Shown here one piece after another: positions 46,407-58,150 of a stretch of 64,000 bases of DNA (within the stretch, counting starts at the first letter, position 1; each line of letters opens with the position of its first letter). The stretch lies in NCBI GenBank assembly GCA_026545225.1, contig CM048852.1:62259146-62323145 (forward strand), written 5' to 3'. The notes beneath the pieces were generated by a model. That model saw nothing but the letters and a program-made list of their open reading frames with translations, was not told the origin of the DNA and searched no databases. The translations under genes were made by a program, and so were the position numbers. The stretch comes from Cornus controversa (lineage: Eukaryota; Streptophyta; Magnoliopsida; Cornales; Cornaceae).

Positions 46407-46834
46407 GCTGCTCCTAAAATGTTGTCCTCACTTGGTACGTTATATGATTTATTTGGAAGTTAACAACTTGATGTGGAGAGTTTGAGAAGTTTCAAATCTA
46501 CACAATTTCCTCACTCCATGTACTATTCTTCACATCTTCCCCAATACATCATCTTTTGCTATGCATCAAATTAAGAATATAATAGGAGACACCCATTACT
46601 ACGTCGACAACTTGAAGATTTGTAAGATTCTCAGTTTTTGTGAGAAAAAAGTCTTCTACTCTCTAGTACTTTATGCCTTACATTGCTTCTGTGTCTCATT
46701 TGAAGACTGCGTACGTGTCATGTCTTCAGTGCTACATAAGACGGTTGAAAAGTTATACAAGGATGGGCAAATATGGCTGCCATGTAACCTTCGAAAAATT
46801 AATGCCAAGAGTAGTGACTTGCCACTTAATCAAG
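45775..46834. other. Upstream region of the GIR-type gene and intergenic DNA
   Basis: A (GA)n-rich leader lies near 45972-45990. An (AT)n microsatellite spans about 46370-46402. No further gene was recognised; the open frames at 46561-46864 are not conserved-looking. Confidence 0.4.
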
Positions 46835-47083
46835 TGTAACGACTCATTCTATCACATGATATGATATTATTCGTTTTAAGTCCGATTCATACAATTTTAT
46901 TCTTGATTTTTACACCAAAATGTCTCATATCATTTGAAGACAGTACACCACATTTATAACATATTCTTTTTTACACTTAAATGATGTGAAATGTCACAGT
47001 TATCCTTTCTTGGGAGTCAACATCCTCGCTGACGTCTCTCTCATGGACTTGTGCACGACATCCACCACATCTGATACCATTTA
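46835..47083 (-). mobile_element. TRIM copy, one LTR plus primer-binding site
   Basis: On the minus strand, the 164-bp LTR runs from TGTGACATTTCACATC (46998) to GTTACA (46835). Upstream of it a short internal part leads back to TGGTATCAGATG (47079-47068), a Met-tRNA primer-binding site. The second LTR is missing. The LTR matches the one at 47325-47489 ('tcaaatgatatgagacattt'). Confidence 0.65.
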
Positions 47084-47324
47084 AGTGCAATCCAATTACA
47101 AAGGTTTCAAAATTCAACCACCTATTTAACTTCACACAACTGATTACATATACACATATATATAAACTCACGACCTGCTACATGTGTGTGTATACATAAC
47201 CACACAATTAGTCAATGAAAACTACTTCAACATCAATTAGAAATCCACGCCAATCAACATGGTTTACAAGGCTCCATTTATCATTATCTGAAATGCATAT
47301 ATGTATACACCCCTTATTGATTGT

Positions 47325-47725
47325 TGTGGTATCCCACATCGCCTGAGTGTGGAAAGAGTATGTGATATATATGTGGTGTGTTCTCTTCAAATGGTATGAG
47401 ACATTTTAGAATAAAACTCAAGAACAAAATCGTGCAGGCTAGGTCCAAAGCGAAAAATATCATACCATGTGATGGAGCAGGTCGTAACAAATGGTATCAG
47501 AGATGGCGAAAAATATCATACCATGTGATGGAGCGGGTCGTAACAAATGATATCAGAGATGGGGCGACGCTTAATAGGCCAGGACGGGTCAGTGAGGACC
47601 CTGAGTTCATAGGGAGGGTGACTGTGGCATCCCACATCGCTTGAGTATGGAAAGATGATGTGTTTTAATATGTGGTGTACTCTCTACAAATGATATGAGG
47701 CCTTTTGGGGGTAAAACCCAAAAGC
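47325..47725 (+). mobile_element. TRIM copy with duplicated primer-binding region
   Basis: The left LTR (47325-47489) starts TGTGGTATCCCACATCG and ends GTCGTAACA. It is followed by TGGTATCAGAGATGG at 47492. A 54-bp block (LTR end plus primer-binding site) is then repeated at 47504-47557, with one change in the site. The right LTR starts at 47623 (TGTGGCATCCCACATCG) after a purine tract (agggagggtgac). It keeps only about 100 bp before running into the 58-bp tandem array. Confidence 0.75.
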
Positions 47726-48345
47726 TTTCTCAAGCACCACGACAGGACACTTAAAGCCCTAAGAACACTTCTTGAGCAGTACATAAAACCCAAAACAGGA
47801 CACTTAAATCCCTGAGAACACCTCTTAAGCACTACATAAAACCAAATACCAAGACATGCCATTTAAGCCTCAAAACCATCTATCGAGCACCACACAAGTC
47901 CTGACACCAAGCAAACCACTTAAGCCTCAAAATCATCTCTCGAGTACCACACAAGCCCTAACATCAAGTCAGGTCACTTAAGCCTCAAAATGATCTCTTA
48001 AGCACCATAAAAGCCCTAACACCAAGTAAGGCCATTTAAGCCTCAAAATTATCTCTCGAGCACCAAAAAGCCCTGACACCAATTCAGACCACTTAAGCCT
48101 CAAAATCATCTCTTAAGCACCACACAAGCATTGACATCAAGTCAGGCCACTTAAGCCTCGAAATCATCTCTCGAGCACCATACAAGTCGTGACACTAGTC
48201 AAACCACTTAAGCCTCGAAATCATCTCTCAAGCACCACACAAGCTCTAACACCAAATCAGGCAACGTAAGCCTCGAGATTATCTCTCGAGCACTCCACAA
48301 GCCCTGACACTATGTCAGGCCACACAAGTGTCGAGATCACCCTTG
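47726..48345. repeat. 58-bp tandem array, about ten copies
   Basis: Each unit contains 'cacttaagcctcaaaatcat' or a variant, then 'ctctcgagcaccacacaag', then 'ccctgacaccaagtcaggc'. The last part is a near palindrome. The array begins at the truncated end of the TRIM LTR and decays at both edges. No spacers or cas genes, so it is not CRISPR. Confidence 0.88.
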
Positions 48346-49228
48346 AGCACCACTGAAACTCCAAACATTATCGAGTTCATCAAATGTCGAGCAGAACGTG
48401 GTATGATCTCCTTACTCATTGGGATACTTAGAAGAAATTTAGATTGGAGGATGAGAAATAGGGAAAACTTAACATAACCAATGAGCCTAGTTAGTGGGAT
48501 AGTGAATGCATGTCGTGACAGAGATCTTTACAATCACCATTAATACCCTCAACCACTACCGCTGTGGTATAGCCGAATGTATTTAATACCCACAAGATTT
48601 CACTCGCCGCGCTAGTTAAGGACTTGGCGACGTGAGAGACTTGACCCCTTAGGTATTTAGAAAATCATTATCTAAACACCTTATGATCTGGGTAATAACT
48701 TGAGCGAGTCAAAATCTATCGGGTAATACCCAATGAGGGTTGTTGGCTATAAATACAATGGCCCTAGTAAATATTAAGGTAGGACAAAGAAGATAAGGAT
48801 CTGTCACAAAGGCAAATATTCCTACCTTCACTACAACCCCCATTAACTAACTTTATTTCTTCTCTTCATCGAGATAAGCTCCTAGAACTCTCATAGTTGT
48901 ATTGAATACCTCATTTATTGATTTTGTTACTATTTTTTGATAAATAACCCTAGTAAACTGTAACTAATCAATTGAGTGAGTAAGTAGCTAAGGTGCACCA
49001 AATTCAATTGTCAATTATAATGAACTTATTTAGACAACTCATTATACCTTTAATCGTTTCAACCAATTCAATTATTTGTAAACCAAAATATAATGACTAT
49101 GCTAATTCACATATTTTATAAAAACTATTACAACATATGCAAAGAAAATATAGCAAAGGGTTGTAAACTGGAGAGGATTCGACTTCTCCTTAAGAGGAAA
49201 AAAAAAGTTATGTAGTGGGCAATGCGCG

Positions 49229-49283
<55 letters not shown>

Positions 49284-49603
49284 GTATGTATTACTTTAGA
49301 AATTAACTTCTTCAGGCATTAATCACCACAGGGTTAGAACATACTACTTATATTAATGCAATTTAGATACGTTATAGAGTGTCAATATTCCCGTTCTACA
49401 AAAAGTCTAAAGATGATATATATATGAAAAGAAAAAGGAAGACATTCTCTTGGCATGCATAATATTTAACGTTTAAGCAAACACATATACACCCACAATA
49501 TTATCATTCCTTTCAGAAAAGAGATATCACGTCATCTTTACTAATGTCTATTGGTTCTCAAATACATTTTCACAGCTTAAATTCAAAGTGTACGGATCCT
49601 GTA
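48346..49603. other. Possible LTR remnant and microsatellite
   Basis: A TATA box (TATAAATA, 48748-48755) within 'ggctataaatacaatggcc' and a following leader with 'tttcttctcttcatcgaga' look like the promoter part of a plant LTR, about 48440-48960. No partner or borders were found. A compound (GC)n(AC)n(AT)n microsatellite spans 49224-49283. Confidence 0.35.
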
Positions 49604-52074
49604 TGTAGAGATGATGACCAATTTTGGTCGATTTTGTATTTTTTGCATCATAAGTGCCATAAATGAATTTCGAGTGGTGTTTAACATGTTTTGAGTGTGA
49701 AGCATATGTTTGGGAGTATTTTAAGGGTTTTGGTAAGTTTTCAGAAGATTTAGAGAAGTTTGACTTTTTGGTCAAACTAGGGCCCGGGAATGCAGAAGTG
49801 GGCCCGGAAATCCGAAAATTTTTTAAAAATATTTATTTTTGAGAATAACTCAAATAAAATATTTACAGAGTAGAGGAAGTGATTTCGAGACCGTAAGAGT
49901 TTTTGAAATCGAAAACGGAGTCCGGGAAGGTACGTTAAGTGGCCCGGCGGCGAAATAGTCTTTTCGCGCCCCAAATGCACTTTTAAAACATGTGGCTGAG
50001 AAAGAACAACCATTCTTATGGCTTCTTATCTCTCTTATTCTTCCCTCTTCTCATCTCTTCCTTCTCTTTAAGTTTTGGAAGTCTTCGGGTCAGATTCGTG
50101 TTTCACCGAAGAAGGGACATAGGGGATAACTAGGGCTTCCATTTGAACTGAACAAACACGATTTTTGGCAAGGTAGACATCACTGAGATTTTGGTGAAGT
50201 GCTTGGAAGACCTTCAATTTCAAGGTAGGGGTTTCTCTTCCCATTTAATTATCGATTCTAGGGTTTCAGGAGAAACGGTGAGAGTTAGGAATGTGTATTG
50301 CATATTTTAGAGTGATAAGAGGGGTGCAATGGGTATGTATATGGTAGTATTCATGATATAAGGGGGAATGAGTGAGAGAACTTGACATGTATACTTATAT
50401 GCTATATTTTATGCACTTATGTGAAAGTGTGGTAAATGAGCTTAAATGTGCTATGTGATGTTATGTGAGTTAAATGCATGTTATCTTTGGTGTAGAAAAT
50501 GCGTGCATTGGTGGAGCATGATTCAAAGGTGCTTATGTGAATTTTATGAGCATATGTGACTTGTATGCTAGTTGTTACATGTATAGGTAATCATACTTGT
50601 GACTTTGCGGAGGTGAGATGCATGCTATGTGCTTTTATAATTAGCTTGTACATCATGAGGCATGAATCTTGTATGCTTGATCATTTTATACTCTAAATGC
50701 ATGAATAGGGCCGTTGTGAGGAAAATGGGAAAAGTGGTAAAACAACCTGTTCACTTAGGGCAACAAACGCTTGGTGATGGTCATGAACAGTCTAATCACC
50801 TCAGAGGAGTGAATTCTCGGTGACTTATTCCGGAACTATCTAATCACCTCGGAGGAGTGAATTCTCAATGACGAATTCCGGAACTATCTAATCACCTGGG
50901 AGGACGTGGTTCTCTGTGAGAGTCTTGAAATAGTTTAATCAACTCCGAGGAGTGAATTCTTAGTGACGAATTTCGTAATTTCGTGGGAAGTGTCCCATAT
51001 TGCGTGATTGGTCGAGAATCATGCGAGGGTGTTGGGTTGAGTTTGAGAGGGAAACAATTGTTTGATGTTGCTTTCATTTTAAAAACTATGAAGTATGATA
51101 TATGTTTAATGCATTCCAATAAATGCGTTACTTGTGAATGAACATGATACATTTGGTGATGCGTATAATGTAGTGACATGCATTCATGTAGGTCGGTGTC
51201 GAGTCGGCACTTAGGTGGGTTGGGGTATCTCTACTAAGCCGCAGTGGTGCTCACCCCTTTTTCCTAAACTCTTTTTATAGATAAGGCGACAGTGACAGAT
51301 GAGACTTGACTGTCCAAGTGAAACTCTCGTAGCATTTTGCTATATTTTGGATATTGTATGCTTTGCGGCTATCCGTGCAGGCTTGTGGCAAGAGACTTCG
51401 TTTTGAGTTGTAGTTATATTTTAGACAAATGTAACTTTGTTTTATGCTTGGACTATAAGCTTGTTGTGTATGATAAGACAATGGATATATTCATGTAATG
51501 CTTGTGGTAGCACTTGTTCCATTTGATGGGCTAATGTAGTGATGGATGTTTTCAATATGAATTGGAATATGTCTAATATGGAGAACTTCAATTGGGCATA
51601 ACTTCTTCATTTTAAATCGGAATCAAGCGTGATTTTTTTTTTAAATTGAGTATTTTTGGAATCTCTATCCAATAGTATAGGTCTCAGTTTTAGGTTCCAA
51701 TCACATGAAGTGTTGAGTCCTAGAGATGAGAGGATTATGAGTATGAATAAATAAAATTTTCATTAAGGTGATATGGTTTGATGTAAGGTCCACTGAGGTT
51801 GGGATAAGGTAGAGTCATATGTACCTATGTGCAAGAGTAGAGTTAAGCTTCCGTGGTACTTGAGGGTAAAGATGATCCATTTAGGCTTAATGGACGGGTT
51901 AACCTCCGGTCTTCCGGGAGTCAAAAAATCGGAGCGTTACAGAATGGTATCAAAGATTAATATCAAGGTGAGATTAGTGTTGGAATAGTTCATGTGGTTG
52001 AGTGAACGGGTTCACACTCGAAATTTGGAGTTGGATCGGGGGAGTCCCAGCGATCCGAATTTCGGGGCGTGACA
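49604..52074 (+). mobile_element. Solo LTR-like unit, copy 2, with CTGTA target duplication
   Basis: The unit begins TGTAGAGATGATGACC and ends TTTCGGGGCGTGACA. CTGTA flanks both sides (49599-49603 and 52075-52079), a perfect 5-bp duplication. It is 2471 bp with no gag or pol. It is the inverted, diverged relative of 26591-28933. Near its end, at 51931-51955, 'ggagcgttacagaatggtat' and 'caaag' look like an LTR end followed by a Met-tRNA primer-binding site, so the unit may contain LTR plus leader sequence. Confidence 0.82.
50790..50975 (+). repeat. 48-bp tandem block inside LTR copy 2
   Basis: 'taatcacctcggaggagtga' or a variant starts at 50793, 50841, 50889 and 50934, each followed by 'attctc' and 'gac'. 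Spacing is 48, 48 and 45 bp. It lies in the putative U3 region, where such repeats can carry enhancer activity (inference). Confidence 0.75.
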
Positions 52075-52193
52075 CTGTAGTTTAGAAATTGCATGATTCA
52101 TATCCGCAGGTATAACTTCACATCATAAAAAATCTCAATCCATGTAATTGAATTTCTTTTGACTAGGCACTTAGCTCTAATATTATCCTCTTA

Positions 52194-52400
52194 GGGCTAG
52201 TTTGGTACGCAGGAATAGAGGTAGAATGACCATTCCACCGCTGATTCCCTTTCTCTTGTTTGTTGTGCTACATTAAAAATGGAATGGTCATTCCAAGTTA
52301 TTCCATTGGAATGTTCATTCCAATAAAATCATTCCTCCTCTTGAGCTATATAATGGCCATTCCACTCCCACTCATTATTAAAATCATCCTCTCTCTCTCT
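52194..52400. mobile_element. Left part of a Tourist-like MITE
   Basis: TTA (52191-52193) is followed by GGGCTAGTTTGGTACGC, the classical Tourist end, and then repeated 'gaatggtcattcc' palindromic text. The right end is not found, so it is truncated. It is a relative of 13621-13925 ('tttggtacgca'). Confidence 0.5.
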
Positions 52401-53189
52401 TCATTAATTTCTCTCTCTCTCTTTTTTACAACTCACTATATATATATATATATATATAGTAGTGATCTCTTCCTCACCGATGAGCAAGAGATTTTATCCA
52501 CACCAAGTATAGTGCTTGCTAAATTAAATCTAATGGTCACATTCCAAACCCAACATTTCTCCTTTTTCTGATTTTGTAGTGGAAGAAGGGGCTGCCTTTT
52601 TGCTATATATGTTAATAATGTTATTTTGCAGTTTCAGAGCTTCAACATCTTAAATCCAAATCCATTCAACACCGAATGAGAAATCGAGTCCTGTCTGTCT
52701 GTCTCTTGTGTGTTCTTTAGACAAAGCTGCTAATGCCAATCCACAATTACAATTGAGACTTCAAACTAACTATGATTTGATTCAAACCTCTCAGCAAATA
52801 ATTTTTTGCAGGAAACTACAGAATCCCAATATCATAAGCGTTCGACAGACCTATCTCAAAACTAAAACATAAGATAAGATCACTCTTCTCAACCACAAAT
52901 CCACAATCGTTCATTTTGCTAAAAAGATCAAATTGGAACACCAAAGACAAATACCAATCAAGTAATAACAACAAAAAATCGTTCCAACAAACTCACAATT
53001 AAACTCTAAAATATCCATTATTATTCAAAGAGAAAGACTTATTAACTTATCAGATCAAAATTGTTCCAACATCGTAACAATAATTCCCGTTACGTCAAAA
53101 AAAATAAAAAAATCAAAATCAAAATCATCTCAACAGAAACCAACACTGACTTATTAAGCAAAACCCATTACTATTTAACCCAATCCCAA
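52401..53189. other. Intergenic DNA and 3' flank of RPS17
   Basis: There is a (CT)n stretch near 52391-52420 and (AT)n near 52438-52457. The last 100-200 bases before the RPS17 stop should include its 3'UTR. Confidence 0.4.
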
Positions 53190-53633
53190 TCAGTACCTCC
53201 TTCCGGTACCACCAACACCACCGTACCCGCGGCCTCCAACGTACGGCGGGAATTGCTGCGCACCAGTGTCCTGCTTGACCATAATCCCGGGCACATCACT
53301 CATGCCCAGCGAAGCAAGCAGCTCGATGGTCTCCTTGTCGACCTCGATATGATCAGTCTTGATTGCGGACTCGTCTGGGACGAAGTCCATGCGTCGCTCT
53401 CTCTCCTCCTCCTGGAGTTTCAGAGAGATGCCCCGAACAGGACCCTTTTGGATGCGCTTCATGAGATGGGTGGAGAAACCTGCGATCTTGTTGCGGAGGC
53501 GCTTGGAAGGTATGATGGCCACTTCTTCCAATATTTTTTTGTTGGTGTGGAAATCCAGAGTCATTTTCGAGTAATATCGCTCGATTACTTGGCGAGAGGA
53601 CTTCTTCACGGTCTTCGTGCGGACACGGCCCAT
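53190..53633 (-). CDS. RPS17: 40S ribosomal protein S17 (eS17)
   Basis: A 147-residue single-exon protein. It starts [20 protein letters not shown], continues with [40 protein letters not shown] and [20 protein letters not shown], and ends in a Gly-rich tail ([15 protein letters not shown]). The body is nearly invariant in plants. eS17 belongs to the small cytosolic ribosomal subunit, at the head. The frame is intact with no odd residues, so it is probably active. The start is the only Met before the conserved GRVRTK. Two telo-box motifs lie in the leader just upstream, as is usual for plant ribosomal-protein genes. Confidence 0.97.
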   Translation of the reverse strand: MGRVRTKTVKKSSRQVIERYYSKMTLDFHTNKKILEEVAIIPSKRLRNKIAGFSTHLMKRIQKGPVRGISLKLQEEERERRMDFVPDESAIKTDHIEVDKETIELLASLGMSDVPGIMVKQDTGAQQFPPYVGGRGYGGVGGTGRRY

Positions 53634-53670
53634 GGTTGGAAGAGAGAGAAAAACTGAGGAGCTTATGCAC

Positions 53671-53711
53671 TAGGGTTTGGTTTTGGGAGGGAGGAAAGGA
53701 AACTAGGGTTC
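53671..53711 (-). promoter_or_regulatory. Telo-box motifs upstream of RPS17
   Basis: On the minus strand AAACCCTA lies at 53678-53671, 38 bp before the ATG, and a shorter AACCCTA at 53710-53704. Telo-boxes near the start are known to coordinate plant ribosomal-protein gene expression. The first may be in the transcribed leader. Confidence 0.7.
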
Positions 53712-53796
53712 GGGGGATGGAGAGCGAGTGTGTGGGGGAGCCGCCGAGGAGTGAGAGGATTTGGTATTTATGCATTTTATAGGGGGCGAATGTTGG

Positions 53797-53836
<40 letters not shown>

Positions 53837-54474
53837 GGCAAAATTGTGGATAAATCTTTCTTCTTCTTTTAAAAATTATAAAAACCTATATGCCAATATC
53901 TATCGACAAAATTCTATCTTTTTTATTTTTTTATTTTTTATATAAAGGTTATCACAGTTATGATTTTTCTAATTTTTGTTTTCAGATTTCGTTAGTTTAT
54001 GATATACATTTAAATTTCATGTCTTTTGTATGTTTCAATAAATTAATGAATGTTATCTTTTAATTCAATTTCAAATGAATCTAGAAAATTGTTTATAAAC
54101 GGAGGGTGTGTTTGCTACTGCTTTTGAAAAGTGTGCGTCCGTCCAACACTCCTACACAACAAATCGTTGGACACCACTTATTTTTCTAAAAAACAGAAGT
54201 CGCATAATCGTATAAAAATAATACATTGTTGAAATACTTATTCACAATTGAACGTGAGAGTAATTCTAAACTGTGTTTTTTGGTTTTCTAATAACGCAAA
54301 TGGAGTGCCAGATTCATTTTTCTTAGAATATTATTTTCAAATTCTAAATACAAGAATCGAGATCCTCTCTAATAGTTTATTTTTTCAAGTATTCCTACGT
54401 GTAAATCCAATAATTAAAAAATTACATTATTGTCTTTGTTTGGATTAAATTATGTATAAAATCACAACACAATG

Positions 54475-54519
<45 letters not shown>

Positions 54520-55024
54520 TGGCAAATAACACATGCATTTAAATAATTTTCATCAACATCATCATTCTTGCCCTTATTTATGTAAGAACGGGATCAACCA
54601 CATGAATTATCTCTCCATTCTTTTTTATGTGTTGTCATTTTACTTAATTTGTTCTACTTTTTAAAATCAGTTATAATAATTTCATTTCATGTTATTTTAA
54701 GTCATCATTTCTTTGTTGATAAGTATCACTTCTAATGAGTCAGGTATCAAATTATATCAAGTATGATGAATTTGAAATATGTTAAAGCTAAGTTTAAAGA
54801 TTGAAGATTAAGAATTGGGTAGATTAGTTTTGGTTGAGTGTTAGATTTAAATTGTAAAGTTATTTTTAAAGTAATCTCAATTGGTGCTCCTCCCATGAAC
54901 TTAGTTGAATCAGCTTCCTTATTGAAAAGGTTAGAAGTCATTATGTAATGACTTTTATTATTGAATTTACAGAATTTATGGATTTGTTATGAAATTTTAT
55001 CTAAAAAGTTTATATATTTAAGTA
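53712..55024. other. AT-rich intergenic DNA with two (AT)n microsatellites
   Basis: Runs of (AT)n lie at about 53797-53831 and 54479-54518. No gene seen. Confidence 0.5.
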
Positions 55025-55255
55025 CATACCTAGACGAAGACGATGTGAGACGTTACATTTTATTCTTAACACACCACATATTAATACATTCCATTTATCA
55101 TATTCAGACGATGTGAGATGTCACATCACATACAAACACATTTTCTTCATCATACCCAAATAATGTGGGACATCACATTTTAAACTTAACACACCACATA
55201 TAAACACATTTTTTTTATCAAATCCAGACCACGTAAGACGTCACATTTTACCCTT
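55025..55255 (-). repeat. Tandem fragments of the TRIM LTR
   Basis: Four partial copies of the 5' part of the TRIM LTR follow one another. The motif 'gatgtgagacgt' or a variant recurs near 55042, 55110, 55163 and 55231, with spacings of 68, 53 and 68 bp, and 'cttaacacaccacatat' follows in two of them. On the minus strand each reads like the start TGTGACATCCCACATCG. Confidence 0.7.
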
Positions 55256-55624
55256 ACAAGAATTCAAGTCTACAATTTTAATTGTGTTAGTCACCTAAGT
55301 GGGTGACTTAGGCACCTGACTTGGCTGAAACAGACTTGACATTTTTCACACTTTTTCTAAATTTTGTTTGTACATCTCTTTAGACATTAAATTCTTTCAA
55401 TAAAAATTACCATACACTTCTTAACAGATCGCACAATTGGACAAGCTATATGATAAAATATCATATATGGATTCATTCGTAAACTCATCAGGTTATGAGA
55501 TTAGATTTATTTTGAGTATTTGTTAATACATTCCAATCAGATCAAGTCTGATATTATCTGATATGTTGATGTACTGAACTGTAATTCATGTCATATGAAA
55601 AGAAAGTGCAAGTTCACGTTTTCG
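55256..55624. other. Intergenic DNA, no gene seen
   Basis: No recognisable gene or repeat border up to the inverted-repeat element at 55625. Confidence 0.4.
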
Positions 55625-56459
55625 TGAGATGGGATCCTCTGCCCTACCGGGTCCTCTGCCCTACTGTGCCTTGTTTATATACGACGCCGTTTAACAAACT
55701 TTGCAAAAGAACTCCAAAACAAGGTCGACAGGCTACTTGTTAAACTGGTAATACACTTTCTTTCTCTCTCTTCTATCTCTCTTTCATCATTATTGTCCTT
55801 CAATCTTCATATCATCCGTCTTCTCTCTCTTCTGGAATATCATTTTGTTTCTTCTCTCTTCTTTTATATATAAAAACATGCATCTCTTCTTCTTTAATCC
55901 AAGTTTTTATTTTTCCGATTAGCCGGAGGCGAACTTGATTTCCTATATTTTTACATCAAATTCTTCTGAACAGTGAAAGTTCGATTTCTTATCTTTTTGC
56001 ATCAAATCCCTTTGATATTTGTAAATGGGTCGTATGATAGGTTATATATATATGTGTGTGTGTGTGTCTATATATATGTGTGTATATATATATATATCAG
56101 TGTGTGTGTATATATATATCTATATATAATGGTTGTTGAGAGACAGAAGAGAGAGCAGCGCTGCTCCATCTTTTATTATTTTTTAATTAAAAAAATTACA
56201 GACTATCACTAATTTTTTAATCCAAAGAAAATTTTTTTTATAAAAATATATATACACCAAAATACATATAAAGGATATAATGGAGTGATACTTTTTTTTC
56301 AAAAAATATTGGAACAATATGGAGATTTAATTAAAAATTATAAATACTTTTACAAATACTAGTTTAAATGAAGGTGTGAAATTATTCGGCAAACAATTCC
56401 TAAATACTTCTTAATCTACAAATTTACATTTTCAAACCCTTCTACCTAAAAAAATTTAA

Positions 56460-57165
56460 ATTATTATAAATTAATTTTTTTTTACCACATTTTATCTATA
56501 CCTCACCATCTTTAAATCTATATTTCACCACCCTTAAATCTATATTTCACCACCTTTATACCTAAAAAAACTTGAAATACTATAAGTTAATTTTTTGTCA
56601 CCAAAGTTCATTTATACTTTACCACCTTTAAATCCATATTTCATCACCCTTAAATCTATATTTCACCACTCTTATAACTAAAAATAACTTGGATTATTAT
56701 AAGTTAATGTTTTGTCACCACATTTCATCTATACCTCACTATCTTTAAATCTATATTTCACCACCCTTAAATCTATATTTCACCACCCTTATACCTTAAA
56801 AAATTTGAAATATGATAAGTTAATTTTTTGTCACCAAAGTTCATTTATACTTCAATACCTTTAAATCTATATTTCACCACCCTCATAACTAAAAAAACTT
56901 GAATTATTATAAGTTAATGTTCTGTCACCACATTTCATCTATACCTCACCATCTTTAAATCTATATTTCACCACACTTAAATCTATATTTCACCACCCTT
57001 ATACCTAAAAAAGACTTGAAATATTATTAGTTAAATTTTTGTCACCACATTTCATCTATACCTCGCCATCTTTAAATCTATATTTCATCACCCTTAACTC
57101 TACATTTCACCATTCTTGTACCTAAAAACCTTAGATCAATATTTCATTACTCTTACACCTACAAC
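56460..57165. repeat. Ordered tandem array, about 115-bp units of two kinds
   Basis: Units start with an 'attataagttaat' type motif at about 56460, 56572, 56690, 56808, 56902 and 57018. Kind A has 'caccaaagttcatttatac'; kind B has 'caccacatttcatctatacc'. The order is B-A-B-A-B-B. All contain short 'aaatctatatttcaccaccc' sub-repeats. More diverged copies run on to about 57660. Confidence 0.82.
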
Positions 57166-57671
57166 ATCTAAAACTTTTTTCTATTTTATTTTTTTCATCA
57201 CAGTTAATTTAGATTTCACTAATTTAAACATATCTTCACTACCTTTAAACCCACATTTTACCACCTTAACTTATTAAATCTTAATTTTTTTCAATTTATT
57301 TTTTTGTTAACACAGTTAGACTTTGGTTTCACCACTCTTAAACCTACCTCCACCACCCTTAAATCCACATTCCACCACCCTTATGCCTACAAAATGTTCA
57401 CTTTTTCGAAATCAATTTTTTTATTAATATAATTAATCTAGGTTCTAACTTCACCACCTCTAAATCCAGATTTCATTATTTTTATATCTATAAAATATTA
57501 AATTATTTTGAGTTAATTTTTTTTGTAACATAGTTAATTTAGATTTCACCTCCTTTAAACTTAACTCTACCATCCTTAAATTCACATTTCACTAATCTTA
57601 TGCCTATAAAATATTTTTAGGTTAAATTTTTTTTTGTCAATACAATTAATTTATGATTCATCACTCATAAA

Positions 57672-57900
57672 CTTATCCTTACTATCCTTAAATCCACATT
57701 ATACATTTTAATTTTAACACAGTAAGAAATGTATTAATCGCTTGTTAATATTATATAATACTAATATTATAATATATATTAACATAAACTTATCTTTACT
57801 ATCTTTAAATTCGCATTACACATTTTAATTTTAACACAGGAAGAAATGTATTAATAGCATGTTAATATTATATAATACTAATATTATAATATATATTAAT
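57672..57900. repeat. 115-bp tandem duplication
   Basis: Both copies share 'cattttaattttaacacag', 'aagaaatgtattaat' and 'gttaatattatataatacta' with a few changes. It lies at the right side of the inverted-repeat element. Confidence 0.85.
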
Positions 57901-58150
57901 ATAATATTTGAAGGGAGTTCAAGAAAAGTAATATTATATTATAATATTTGGAAGGTAGAGTTCAGTGTAGAAAAGTTAAAAGTGTATAATATAATATATG
58001 AAACTATTATAACAGAAAGAGGAGAGAGTGACCGGAAGAGGAAAGGTTCAGCCGGTCTCCAAATTTGCATTACTAAACAAAACGACATAGTATCCGGGTA
58101 GGGCACGGGTAAGGCATGTGTCCAGTAGGACAGAGGATCCCATCTCCACG

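Larger units (their letters stand above)
55625..58150. mobile_element. 2.5-kb element with terminal inverted repeats and internal satellite-like arrays
   Basis: The left end 'gagatgggatcctctgccct' pairs with the inverted right end (complement of 'gacagaggatcccatctcc'). Similarity continues for about 80 bp, including a 'cgccgttta'/'gtcgttttg' block. At the left the phrase 'gggtcctctgccctac' is itself doubled. No clear target duplication was found; the flanks share only gtttt. Coding capacity is absent, and the interior is tandem repeats, so it is non-autonomous and of uncertain class. Confidence 0.6.

Noticed and set aside
47726-48345. Regular 58-bp repeats that could be taken for CRISPR
   Set aside because: The units are contiguous with no unique spacers, decay gradually and lie in plant DNA.
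53353-53775. 140-codon minus ORF and 198-codon plus ORF over RPS17
   Set aside because: They are shadows of the conserved RPS17 frame.
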